Assembly: GCF_023091745.1 (NCBI RefSeq)
Contig: NC_068925.1
Coordinates: 75,891,085-75,955,084 of the forward strand
Source: Budorcas taxicolor
Taxonomy: Eukaryota; Chordata; Mammalia; Artiodactyla; Bovidae
Length of the DNA stretch: 64,000 bases
Direction: 5' to 3'
Each line of letters starts with the position of its first letter. Position 1 is the first letter of the stretch. A model generated the notes under the pieces. The model was not told where the DNA came from, ran no database searches, and saw only the letters and a program-made list of their open reading frames with translations. This document shows, piece by piece, positions 54,860 to 64,000 of the stretch. The position numbers and the translations under genes are program-made.

Positions 54860-57077
54860 GTTATATTCTTTGCAGCCAAAGATAAGGAAGCTATATACAA
54901 TCAGCAAAAACAAGACTGGGAGCTGACTATGGCTCCGATCATGAACTCCTTATTGCGAAATTCAGACTTTAATTGAAGAAAGTAAGGAAAACCACAAGAC
55001 CATTCAGGTATGACCTAAATCAAATCCCTTATGATTATACAGTGGAAGTGAGAAATAGATTTAAGGGACTAGATCTGATAGACAGAGTGCTTGATGAACT
55101 ATGGACGGAGGTTCGTGACATTGTACAGGAGACAGGGATCAAGACCATCCCCATGGAAAAGAAATGCAAAAGAGCAAAATGACTGTCTGAAGAGGCCTTA
55201 CAAATAGCTGTGAAAGAAGAGAAGCGAAAAGCAAAGGGGAAAAAGAAAGATATTCACATTTGAATGCAGAGTTCCAAAGAATAGCAAGGAGAGATAAGAA
55301 AGCCTTCCTCAGCAATCAATGCAAAGAAATAGAGGAAAACAACAGAATGGGAAAGACTAGAGATCTCTTCAAGAAAATTAGAGATACCAAGGGAACATTT
55401 CATGGAAAGAAGTGCTCGATAAGGGACAGAAATGGTATGGACCTAAAAGAAGCAGAAGATATTAAGAAGACGTGGCAAGAATACACAGAACTATACAAAA
55501 AAGATCTTCACAACCCAGATAATCACGATGTTGTGATCACTCACCTAGAGCCAGACATCCTGGAATGTGAAGTCAAGTGGGCCTTAGAAAGCATCACTAT
55601 GAACAAAGCTAGTGGAGGTGATGGAATTCCAGTTGAGCTATTTCAAATCCTGAAAGATGACGCTGTGAAAGTGCTGCACTCAATATGCCAGCAAATTTGG
55701 AAAAGTCAGCAGTGGCCACAGGACTGGAAAAGGTCAGTTTCATTCCAATCCCAAAGAAAGGCAATGCCAAAGAATGCTCAGCCTACTGCACAATTGCACT
55801 CATCTCACATGCTAGTAAAGTAATGCTCAAAATTCTCCAAGCCAGGCTTCAGCAGTATGTGAACTGAGAACTTTCAGATGTTCAAGCTGGTTTTAGAAAA
55901 GGCAGAGGAACCAGAGATTAAATTGCCAACATCTGCTGGATCATGAAAAAATCAAGAGAGGTCCAGAAAAACATCTATTTCTGCTTTATTGACTATGCCA
56001 AAGCCTTTGACTGTGTGGATCACAATAAACTGCGGAAAATTCTGAAAGAGATGAGAATACCAGACCACCTAACCTGCCTCTTGAGAAACCTATATGCAGG
56101 TCAGGAAGCAACAGTTAGAACTGGACATGGAACAACAGACTGGTTCCAAATAGGAAAAGGAGTACGTCAAGCCTGTATACTGTCACCCTGCTTATTTAAC
56201 TTATATGCTGAGTACATCATGAGAAACACTGGGCTGGAAAAAGCACAAGCTGGACTCAAGATTGCCAGGAAAAATATCAATAACCTCAGATATGCAGATG
56301 ACACCACTCTTATGGCAGAAAGTGAAGAGGAACTAAAAAGCCTCTTGATGAAAGTGAAAGAAGAGAATGAAAATGTTGGCTTAAAGCTCAACATTCAGAA
56401 AACGAAGATCATGGCATCCTGTCCCATCACTTCATGGGAAATAGATGGGAAAACAGTGGAAACAGTGTCAGACTTTATTTTTGGGGGCTCCAAAATCACT
56501 GCAGATGGTGATTGCAGCCATGAAATTAAAAGATACTTACTCCTTGAAAGGAATGTTATGACCATCCTAGATAGCATATTCAAAAGCAGAGACATTACTT
56601 TGCCAACAAAGGTCCATCTAGTCAAGGCTATGGTGTTTCCAGTGGTCATGTATGGATGTGAGAGTTGGACTGTGAAGAAAGCTGAGCACCGAAGAATTGA
56701 TGCTTTTGAACTGTGGTGCTGGAGAAGACTCTTGAGAGTCCCTTGGACTGCAAGGAGATCCAACCAGTCCATCCTAAAGGAGATCAGTCCTGGGTGTTCA
56801 TTGGAAGGACTAATGCTGAGGCTGAAACTCCAGTACTTTGGCCACCTCCTGTGAAGAGTTGACTCATTGGAAAAGACTCTGATGCTGGGAGGGATTGGGG
56901 GCAGGAGGAGAAGGGGACGACAGAGGATGAGATGGCTGGATGGCATCACCGACTCGCACGTGAGTTTGGGTGAACTTTGGGAGTTGGTGATGGACAGGGA
57001 GGCCTGGCGTGATTCAATTCATGGGGTCACAAAGAGTCAGAAAGGACTGAGCAACTGAACTGAACTCAACTCAACTA
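54860..57077 (+). mobile_element. BovB LINE copy 3 (endonuclease end to tail)
   Basis: This is the longest BovB here, about 2.2 kb of a roughly 3.2 kb element. It begins in the last part of the apurinic-type endonuclease, with its Ser-Asp-His motif visible at 54934-54942. It continues through the connector and the RT (motif A near 55985, YADD at 56291-56302) to the C-terminal region, the 3' end and the CAACTGAACTGAACTC tail. Damage seen: a Trp codon changed to stop near 55181, a change near 55261 that closes the frame, a one-base loss in the T-run near 55738, and TGA at about 55866. Frames 54973-55182, 55260-55823 and 55943-56854 are its pieces. Plus strand, non-functional. Confidence 0.95.
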
Positions 57078-57089
57078 ATTAAAGCAATT

Positions 57090-57597
57090 ATCAGGAACAT
57101 AAACTTAAGCAACACACATTTATTGTCTCACCGTTTCTGCAGACCAGGAATCTGAGCATGACTCAGCTGGGTTCCATGCTTAGGGTCTTACAAGATGTCA
57201 GTGAGGGCTGCGTTCTCACCTGGAGGCTCAGCTGAGGAAGGATATGTTCCCACAGTCTGGGCAGCATTCCGTTCCTTGCTGCTGTTTTTCGCTGGCTGCT
57301 GGCTGTTTTCCTAAAGTCTTCCAGCAGGTCCTTGCCGCCTAGGCTTCCTCTGCATGCACGCTTATTTATCATGTCAGCAAGGGGAGGATTTGTGTCAGAT
57401 ATCAAGACAGAATCTTATACAATGTAATACAATCACGCTATGTGCTTTGTGATTATAAAAGGGGACATCTCATCACTTTTGCTGTATTCTATTAGAAGGA
57501 ATTTGCCTGTCTCACCCACACTCAAGGTAAGGGAATTACATAAAGGCGTAGATACTAGGAAAAAGGGATCCTGGGAAGCTGGAGTCTGGCAGCCAAA
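57090..57597 (-). mobile_element. MaLR/ERVL-type LTR, antisense
   Basis: AACACACATTTATTGTCTCA and CCAGGAATCTGAGCATGACT lie at the left, CACTTTTGCTGTATTCTATT and CCCACACTCAAGGTAAGGG at the right, in the order of an antisense mammalian solo LTR (MLT1-like). The subfamily is uncertain. No internal coding sequence is present. Confidence 0.55.
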
Positions 57598-57700
57598 TTC
57601 AAAAATCTGGAAATAGAAACTCCTTCATATCTCCAAGCTCTGTGGCTGGCTTTCAAGAAAAAAAAAAGAGGTAAGGAATTTGTTAGATTATTTGATATTA

Positions 57701-57992
57701 CAGGCATACTTCTGAGACATTGCCAGTTCAGTTCCAGACCACCACAGTAAAGCAAATATCACATAAAGAGAGTCATGCATTTTTAAAAATTTCCCATTGC
57801 ATATAAAAGTTATGTTTATACTAAACTGTGATCGATTAAGTATGCAATAGCATTATGTATAAAAAAATGTGTGTACCTTGATTAAAAATATTTATTACTA
57901 ATGACCATCCTCTGACAATGCAGAGTTGCCACAAAACTTCAATTTGTATAAAGTGCAGTATGGGCAAAGCACGGGAAAATGAGGTACGCCTG
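57701..57992. mobile_element. Internally deleted Tigger1 (pogo-type) transposon
   Basis: The left end CAGGCATACTTCTGAGACAT continues with GTTCCAGACCACCACAGTAA and ATATAAAAGTTATGTTTATA. The right end has GTTGCCACAAAACTTCAATT and GAGGTACGCCTG, the inverted terminal repeat. TA dinucleotides flank it at 57699-57700 and 57993-57994, as expected for this family. At 292 bases it lacks the whole transposase gene. Confidence 0.9.
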
Positions 57993-57994
57993 TA

Positions 57995-58299
57995 TCCACC
58001 TCGCAGAAAACAGGAGAACTGAGCAGAACACTGAACCCATACCAAAATAGATGTTTGATAAAGATCTCAAGGAAGCTGCTGTGGTTTCCCTCATTAATCA
58101 AGACGTACAGGATTAAGTTACTCAACTAGCAGCCGGGGTGCTAAGACGGCCCCTTCAGTTCCCCTCTTTTAGTTCAAGAACTGCAGGGAGTCTCACCTAG
58201 ATTGAAGTGTGAGGGACCTGGGGGGAACGGCACGTCAGAAACTTTGACACGCACGTGACTCAACTAAGGTCGGCTTCTTGTTTTCACCTACTCTTTTCT
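57995..58299. other. Single-copy gap
   Basis: Nothing is recognised between the Tigger1 element and the L1 fragment. Confidence 0.4.
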
Positions 58300-58385
58300 T
58301 TTTTCTTTTTAGTTGATTCACATTTTGTGTTAGTTCAGGTGTACAGCCATGTGATTCAGTTATACCCACACGATTGCTGAGGTCT
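58300..58385 (-). mobile_element. L1 3' end fragment, antisense
   Basis: A T-rich run followed by AGTTGATTCACATTTTGTGT and GTGTACAGCCATGTGATTCA is the reverse complement of the L1 terminus. Confidence 0.65.
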
Positions 58386-59399
58386 TGTTGGAATGCAGAC
58401 TCTGACACAGTAAGTCTGGAGTCAGGTCAAGATTCTGCAAGCTCCCAGATGACGTCACTGTTGCTGGTCCTCAGAACATACTTTGAATACCAAGAGGAGA
58501 AGGTAAGTAAGGATGAAAGAACCAAATAGTAAAATTTTCCCCCTATCCAAAGTGACTGTGAATAATAGGATTTTAAGTCATTTAAATATTTTGAGTGGAA
58601 AATCTCCAAAACATTCCAAGAGCCAGATGGGAATTGCCTTTTTTTCCATGCACATGGCATACTGTGAATTTGGGGAGAAAGTGATATTTAGGCTTGGGGA
58701 AGTGCGGGGAGAGAGAGCTTGGAGTGGGACAGTGAGTGACGCCATGGGGAGAAACTCTGAAGCCAGTGAGGATTCAGGTGAGTGTCTGAGAAAACTGGAG
58801 GTTGGTCAGAGCTAGCTAGAACAGCCTAGACGGACCTGAAGGAGATGGAGCATCAAGCATCCTGGATGGGATCAGCTAGAGGGAGTCAAAAAGAAAAAAA
58901 AAGGAGACAGGATTTCTAACAATTATGGATCAGAAACAACCAACAGTCTCCAACCAAATGCACAAAAGAGAATGGAAAGCAAATGGGATTTCCAAGAAGG
59001 ATGCAGAGGGCAGGAGGCAAGGAGTGGAGAAGATGGCCACCAGTTTAGCTTTCTAGCAGAGCTAATGGGGGTATATTTTAAGGGCAAAGGTTTGGTTTTG
59101 AGCCAGAGAATAGAAGGAGAGGAAATGCCTGGGAGGCCCAGGGTGGCTAAGTAACATTTTAACCCTGAGTGAAACTAACTAGTCATGGGGCTGCACAATA
59201 TTGGAAGGCACAGGGCCATGCGATGCGGAGAGAAGACTTGGAACCGGGGATCAGGAGACCTGGCTTCTCTGTCAGGTTCATCTTTTCACTCATTACAAAT
59301 TCACTGGGAGCCTGCCAGACTCCAAGCCCTATGCGAAGTTTTGGAAAACTTCAAATAGCAATTGAAATAATAATAAAAAAAATAACAAAAGTAATACAA
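58386..59399. other. Single-copy stretch
   Basis: No repeats are recognised. GAGAAG|GTAAGT at 58502/58503 is a strong donor-like site preceded 27 bases earlier by a weak CCTCAG. The pair is not convincing. Frames at 58513-58815 and 58972-59154 are unassigned. Confidence 0.45.
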
Positions 59400-59800
59400 T
59401 AATGTTAGTAATAAAATTTGAAGTGATTGATTCGTGTTAAGTGCTATCCTAAGTAATTCACATTTGTTGAGTACTTTAACTGTTAGAGGCTTCCCTGGTG
59501 GCTCAGACGGTAAAGAACCCGCCTGTAATGCAGGAGACCCAGGTTTGATCCCTGGGTCAGGAAAGTCCCCTAGAGAAGAGAATGGCTACTCCCCTCCACC
59601 CCCAGTATCCTTGCAGTATCCTTGCCTGAAGAATCTGATGGACAGAGGAGCCTAGTGGGCTGCAGTCCATGAGTTCACGATGAGTCAGATATGACTGAGC
59701 AACTAACTTTTTAGATACGAGAACAATCTACTGAGGTAAGTAATGCTTTATGTTCAATTTTCAGATGTTGAAACTGAGGTGGAGAAATAACAGGACAGAT
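59400..59800 (-). mobile_element. MIR SINE split by a Bov-tA
   Basis: The left part 59400-59486 (GTGTTAAGTGCTATCCTAAG) and right part 59712-59800 (CAATTTTCAGATGTTGAAAC) are the two halves of one antisense MIR. Confidence 0.65.
59487..59711 (+). mobile_element. Bov-tA SINE inserted in MIR
   Basis: The tRNA-like boxes are both good: TGGCTCAGACGG and GGTTTGATCCC. The body carries an 11-base internal duplication (AGTATCCTTGC twice, 59605-59626) and ends TGACTGAGCAACTAAC. Confidence 0.94.
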
Positions 59801-59904
59801 TATTTCTGCTCTAAGGGAGCTTATTTCTAACAGTCACGTCTCCAATTAACAGAATGACTTCTGGTGACTTCTCATGCTGTTTTCCCCTTCTTTAGCTATG
59901 ACAA

Positions 59905-60165
59905 TCATAGATAAAAGTGTGAAGAACTGTTCATTATCATATTCAATCCTTGCAATAACCTTATGAGGTAATTACTATTATCATTCCCATTTCACAGATG
60001 AGGAAACTAAGGTTCAGAGAAGCTAAATAAATTTCCCAAGGTGCCTCACCTGGGATTTAAACTCAGGCAGCCTAACTCTAGACTAAAATACAACACCATC
60101 GTAAATTAGGAGATTGGACTAAATCTCTGAGATCACATTTCGCTGGAATGTTCCACTGCCTTCCT
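59905..60165 (-). mobile_element. MIR SINE, antisense, well preserved
   Basis: CAATCCTTGCAATAACCTTA, CCCATTTCACAGATGAGGAA and CACCTGGGATTTAAACTCAG follow the MIR reverse complement with few changes. Confidence 0.8.
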
Positions 60166-60789
60166 ATAAGTTCCTTGAATCTCATGTATTTTATGATTCA
60201 GATATTTCTGTTTTCAAACTGGCCATGTGCGCCAACAGAGTTCAAGGGGCAGGACACATCGTGACAGGAAAGGAATCCTTTTGTGGTCGGTGGGCAAAGG
60301 CAGTGAAGAGCCAAGTCAGCTCTCCTCTCTGTGGTTGCTGGTTTCATCTCGCGGACCCAGACCCGGTACCATACGGAGATGCTCCACTCAGCTGGGAGAC
60401 CTCACAGTACATGCAGGGACTTGTTCCAGCAGAGATCCAGAATGCAACCTTTCCGGATCGAGTTGGACAGGAAAGGATTTAAATCGAGGTCATGCGCTTA
60501 GAGAGAGGAGAGTTCATGAGTCATGCTCATTGCTGGAGGCAGAAACAAATTCATTTTCCCTGTGAGGAGTGTTATCAAGCAGGAAATCAAGTCCCCAGGC
60601 TAGGGAGGCAGTGAGGTGCCCAAGGGAAACGGCAGAGGCAGCCAGGCAGACACCGGGAGTGAGTGCATCTCCAGACTCTGTCGAACTTCACACCAAAGCA
60701 AAAAGTCTTCACAGACCATGCACAATCTTTTGGCTTTTATAAGACATAACAAAATTTAATGGATGTCCCCAAACTTGGGAATTTTGACT
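60166..60789. other. Single-copy stretch
   Basis: Two overlapping plus frames (60225-60482 and 60227-60565) of 85 and 112 codons have no recognisable domain and no splice support. Confidence 0.45.
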
Positions 60790-61600
60790 TGTCCAGAGTC
60801 AAAGTCATTCACTCATTCCTTCATCTCACAAGTATTCAGTGAATGTCTGCTAAGCTCCAAGCCTAAGAGATTTGACAAACAGAAATGGACCCTGGCTTTC
60901 TCAAGCTTATTTCCAGTTACAGAAAACACTCAGAGAGCCTGATAACTATAGATAAACCCATAGTAGTTAAGTAAGACAATTTGAGATGGTGATAAATGTT
61001 ATGTAGGGCACAGAGATGACCTGATTGAAAGGGAGGGGCTGGAGATGGGATGCTCTTGGACATGGCGGTCAGGGAAGATCTACATTATGAGTGACACTGG
61101 GTCTGAGACCTGAAGGTGAAAGGAAACCCATGTGACAAGCAAGGGGAAGAGAGTGCCCGCAAGCGGGAAGGGCAGGTTCAAGGGCTCCAGAGCAGCAGCA
61201 AGCAGGGACGTCACAGGAGGCCACATGGCCGCAGAGTGATGGGAGGAGCATCCTCGAGATGATGGGGGAGGTCCTCGAGAGCAGAAGCCAGAACAGGGCA
61301 GGGGGACACAGGGCTGTGGGTGCCTCACCGAGCAGGTTGGTTCTAGTCTAAGAGCAAAGGTAGCTTGTTAAGCAGAGGAGAGACTTGCTTTGCTTTATGC
61401 CAAAGGTCACTTTGCTTCAGTGTGGAGAATGAACTTGAGGGGGTTCCAAGAATGCTGGCCGGGAGACTTGTGAGAAGGCTATCTCAGTCACCCACATGAG
61501 AGATGATGGAGGGGCAGAGGAGGTGGGGAAAAAAGTGGATGGATCTAAGAGGTATTCTGGAGCCGAAACTGATAGTACTTGCTAATGGATTAGGTGTGGG
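60790..61600 (-). mobile_element. L2 LINE 3' region, antisense
   Basis: CATTCACTCATTCCTTCATC at the left, then GAGATGGTGATAAATGTTAT, GACCTGAAGGTGAAAGGAAA, GCAGAGGAGAGACTTGCTTT, CATGAGAGATGATGGAGGGG and GCTAATGGATTAGGTGTGG are in antisense L2 order over 800 bases. Confidence 0.75.
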
Positions 61601-61691
61601 GATGAGGAAGAGGGCATTTTGTGCCCTAGTATCACAGTCTTTCTGTACTTGAAGCTCTTCTTGGCGAATTCCATTCAGCTTCATAAAACAG

Positions 61692-61898
61692 GGCTGCCTT
61701 GGTGGCTCAGATAAAGCGTCTACCTACCATGTGGGAGACCTGGGTTCGACCCTTGGGTCAGGAAGATCCCCTGGAGAAGGAAATGGCAACCCACTCCAAT
61801 ACTCTTGCCTGGGAAATTCCATGGATGGAGGAGCCTGGTGGGCTACAGCCCATGGGGTCCCAAAGAGTCGGACACGACTGAGCGACTTCACTTTCACT
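61692..61898 (+). mobile_element. Bov-tA SINE with perfect 12-base duplication
   Basis: TTCATAAAACAG flanks the copy at 61680-61691 and 61899-61910. Box B reads GGTTCGACCC (61743-61752), matching the tRNA consensus. The 3' end CACTTTCACTTTC is the same linker that joins Bov-A2 units. Confidence 0.97.
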
Positions 61899-61910
61899 TT
61901 CATAAAACAG

Positions 61911-62892
61911 AGATGCCCCTGTGTGTGAAGCGCGGTTAACCAGTGTGGCATCCCGTGCTCTTCTCTTTTGTGCTGCTGACCGTGACCCAGGGCAGACCAC
62001 CGTGGAGGGGAGAGCGAGCCAAGGACGTGGAGGACCCGGCCCCTGGATCTGCAGCCTCTCCGCACCATTAGCCTCCAGACTCCTAGGCTGCAATCACCTG
62101 GGGGAGGCCAGAGACACCACCCTGGGCACAGAACACTGGAAGATGGCTCTGCCAGTGGTTTCATCTCTGCCTTATGCCACCAGTGAGGAATGAGTAGATC
62201 AGGATGGGCGTGTGGGTGTGGGTGTGAGTGTGTAGGAAAGTCAAGGTTAAAGTTGAGAAAACCATGGAGAGCAGAGGCAGGCTTGCAATTACCTACGGGA
62301 AGGGTCCTCCTCAGCTGCCTTGAATTAACAGATAGAAAAATAACTCCGTCTTACTCCTGGATGTCTCTGAACTCTTGGGAATCTGTCTGTGATTTGCGGC
62401 AGGAGGGCAGGAGGTGAAATCTGCCTGTCCTTAGCCTCCCTCCCTCCCCAGTACCCCTGCCCCCTCTCCAGGCAGGGCCCTCCAGCGGGATGGTGCGCGG
62501 CGCCTCCCAGAGGCCAGGTTGTGAGCCAGAGGGAATCCCGGACATGCTGCCCCTTCGTGACCTAGTCAAAGCCAATTAGCCATAAAGCGGGAAGAGTAGG
62601 TCTTTGAAAACTTTTCTTGAAAGCAAAATAAAAACCCAGAGCTGGGCCTGAGTGATCCACCTTCAAAAATCAGAGAAAACGAAGGGGAATCTCAGGTGGG
62701 AGGAAAAACAGATTCATTGAAGACAGAATCCAAGGGTATGTTTGGTTTGGCCTGTGATAAAAGAGGGAGTACCAGACGGATGGAGTGAGGGGTCTGCTGA
62801 GCCTTTAGAAAGGGGCTCTCGCATCCTTCCACCCATTTCATATTACGAGTTTTGAAAAATCACTCAATCTTGTAGGCCTTTGTTACTTTGTA
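61911..62892. other. Single-copy stretch
   Basis: Somewhat GC-rich at 61960-62110 and 62400-62540, without island-level CpG density. A short GTGTGGG/GTGTGAG run lies at 62208-62236. No gene is recognised. Confidence 0.45.
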
Positions 62893-63074
62893 GGGCTTCC
62901 CTTGTGGCTCAGCTGGTAAAGAATCCGCCTGCAATGTGGGAGACCTGGGTTCAGTCCCTGGGTTGGGAAGATCTCCTGGAGAAGGGAAAGGCTACCCACT
63001 CCAGTATTCTGGCCTGGAGAACACATGGACAGTCCATGAGGTAGTAAAGAGTCAGACACGACTGAGCGACTTTC
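62893..63074 (+). mobile_element. Bov-tA SINE with internal deletion
   Basis: The head GGGCTTCCCTTGTGGCTCAG is intact. The body passes from GAACACATGGACA directly to GTCCATGAGG, lacking about 20 bases (the GAGGAGCCTGG...GGGCTACA part). A possible duplication lies at 62885-62895 and 63069-63079, with two mismatches. Confidence 0.9.
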
Positions 63075-63214
63075 AAGGGAAAGGGAAAACACACCATAAA
63101 ACCTTAATTGTGCGGAGACAGGGGACTGGGCCAAATGACCTATCAGGGTTTTTGCAAGGTGTAAGGGCTACAACAGCATACAAGAGGCAAGAAGCCTTGG
63201 ACATCAAATCATGA

Positions 63215-63345
63215 CTCCTCCGTCCCTTAATTCCTTAACTTGCAAAGCACAGACCATAGGAAGGTTGCTGTAAGGACTGAATGAGTTAACATAAGTAAAC
63301 TGCTTAGAACAGAGCCTGCTTATTGCTCCATAAATATTAGATGTG
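63215..63345 (+). mobile_element. MIR SINE 3' half
   Basis: GTTGCTGTAAGGACTGAATG, AGTTAACATAAGTAAACTGC, TTAGAACAGAGCCTGC and GCTCCATAAATATTAG match the MIR end. Confidence 0.75.
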
Positions 63346-64000
63346 TTTTCTCTGAAAACCAGTCTCCTGTATACCAATGACTCAATTATTTTGGCCCCAA
63401 AGAATTCAAATACAAGATCCTTAGGCTACCAGGATGATTTGGCCTCATCCTGTCTGTTTTCCTGCTTCCATGGAAACTTTGTCTAAACTATCCCAGAGAG
63501 ATGGGAGCTTGTGCCACAGAATAGAATTTGGGGAAGCGCCCTGAGATATCTGGTTTCCATGGCTACCAGCCGGTGAGCCTGGATATGACCAGGAAGTCTC
63601 CCCTCTGACTAGGAAATCTGGTGGGTACCACAGCCACCATAAATGAGGCCGGCCTCACAAAATCAGGCATTTGGGCAAAAGATCACAGTGAAGGGTAGCT
63701 GTCTGAGAGCATAAAGCCACTTAAAGAGCCAGCTCAAGCTCTCATCCCCCGGTCAGTGTTCCAGGGGGTTGTGACACAGAATACTCTCATCCCAAACTTG
63801 TTTTACTTAGTAAGGCCAAAGATTCACTAATTAACCATCAGTCTCATTAAAAAGAAGAGACACAACTTCACAAAGCACCGGGGACCCACAGTTCTCAGAG
63901 CCAGGAGCAGAGACTGTCGGGAAAGGCAGGCCGAGAATGGTGACTCTGTGACCCGGCTTGGGGAGCCAAGTGTCCCCAGAAGTCTTCCTTTCTTAAGCGT
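63346..64000. other. Single-copy stretch to window end
   Basis: No repeat is recognised. Positions 63800-63850 (GGCCAAAGATTCACTAATTA, CCATCAGTCTCATTAAAAAG) have conserved-element texture with a TAATTA core. No gene is visible running off the edge. Confidence 0.45.

Noticed and set aside
57090..57597. Recent endogenous retrovirus
   Set aside because: Only an old, diverged LTR-like sequence is present. There is no gag, pol or env sequence beside this LTR or the one at 22112.
58474..58503. Mini exon ending in GAGAAG|GTAAGT
   Set aside because: The donor is strong, but the upstream CCTCAG lacks a pyrimidine tract and the block would be only 29 bases.
59489..59560. tRNA gene in the Bov-tA head
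   Set aside because: It has polymerase III box-like motifs but no cloverleaf or intact anticodon arm. It is the tRNA-derived SINE head.

Overview
This window is nuclear DNA from a ruminant, almost certainly a pecoran (cattle, sheep, goat, deer or antelope group). The evidence is its repeat content: BovB (RTE-clade) LINEs, at least sixteen Bov-tA copies or fragments, Bov-A2/Bov-A SINEs with (AGC)n tails, CHR SINEs and ruminant L1 3' ends, lying on older mammalian layers (MIR, L2, MLT1, MER20-type and Tigger1 DNA transposons, and one CR1/L3 relic). I cannot name the species from the sequence. No conserved protein-coding gene, rRNA, functional tRNA or CpG-island promoter is recognisable. The only recognisable protein sequence belongs to BovB reverse transcriptase copies, all broken. 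The window reads as intergenic or deep intronic DNA. I name repeat families from memory of their consensus sequences, and boundaries are usually good to about 10-30 bases.

Layout. 1-6 kb: microsatellites, a MIR invaded by two Bov-tA copies, a MER53-like palindromic element and a three-unit Bov-A element at 5585-6004. 6-20 kb: mostly single-copy sequence with a MIR cluster (8.8-9.7 kb), three Bov-A elements with (GCT)n ends, and an L2 split by a 5'-inverted L1 (15.6-16.0 kb). 20.0-20.3 kb: the best candidate for a transcribed unit, a 180-base exon-like block with strong splice signals and no open frame. 20.8-27.0 kb: old repeats (MIR, L2, MLT1, MER20-type), a BovB/Bov-A hybrid and BovB copy 1. 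27-30 kb: single-copy sequence with two AT-rich blocks that look like conserved non-coding elements. 30.1-31.4 kb: an unusually long antisense CR1/L3 LINE relic.

32-43 kb: SINEs, a perfect three-copy 81-base tandem repeat (35248-35488), BovB copy 2 (38.2-39.6 kb) and several nested insertions. 43-48.6 kb: an L1 3' end that finishes in a perfect 22-base inverted repeat, then about 2.4 kb of unique DNA, then a dense pile-up of L1, Bov-tA, BovB, CHR, (TA)n and Bov-A2. 49-54 kb: mostly single-copy, with a 380-base purine-only tract (51.26-51.64 kb). 54.9-58.0 kb: the longest BovB (copy 3, from the end of the endonuclease to the tail), an old LTR and a complete internally deleted Tigger1 element with TA duplications. 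58-64 kb: MIR, L2 and three Bov-tA copies in otherwise unique DNA.

Nothing here works together as a pathway. The window is a layered record of transposition: L2/MIR/CR1 first, then DNA transposons, MaLR LTRs and L1, then ruminant SINEs and BovB. The items most worth checking are the exon-like block, the 81-base array, the CR1/L3 relic and the 22-base inverted repeat.
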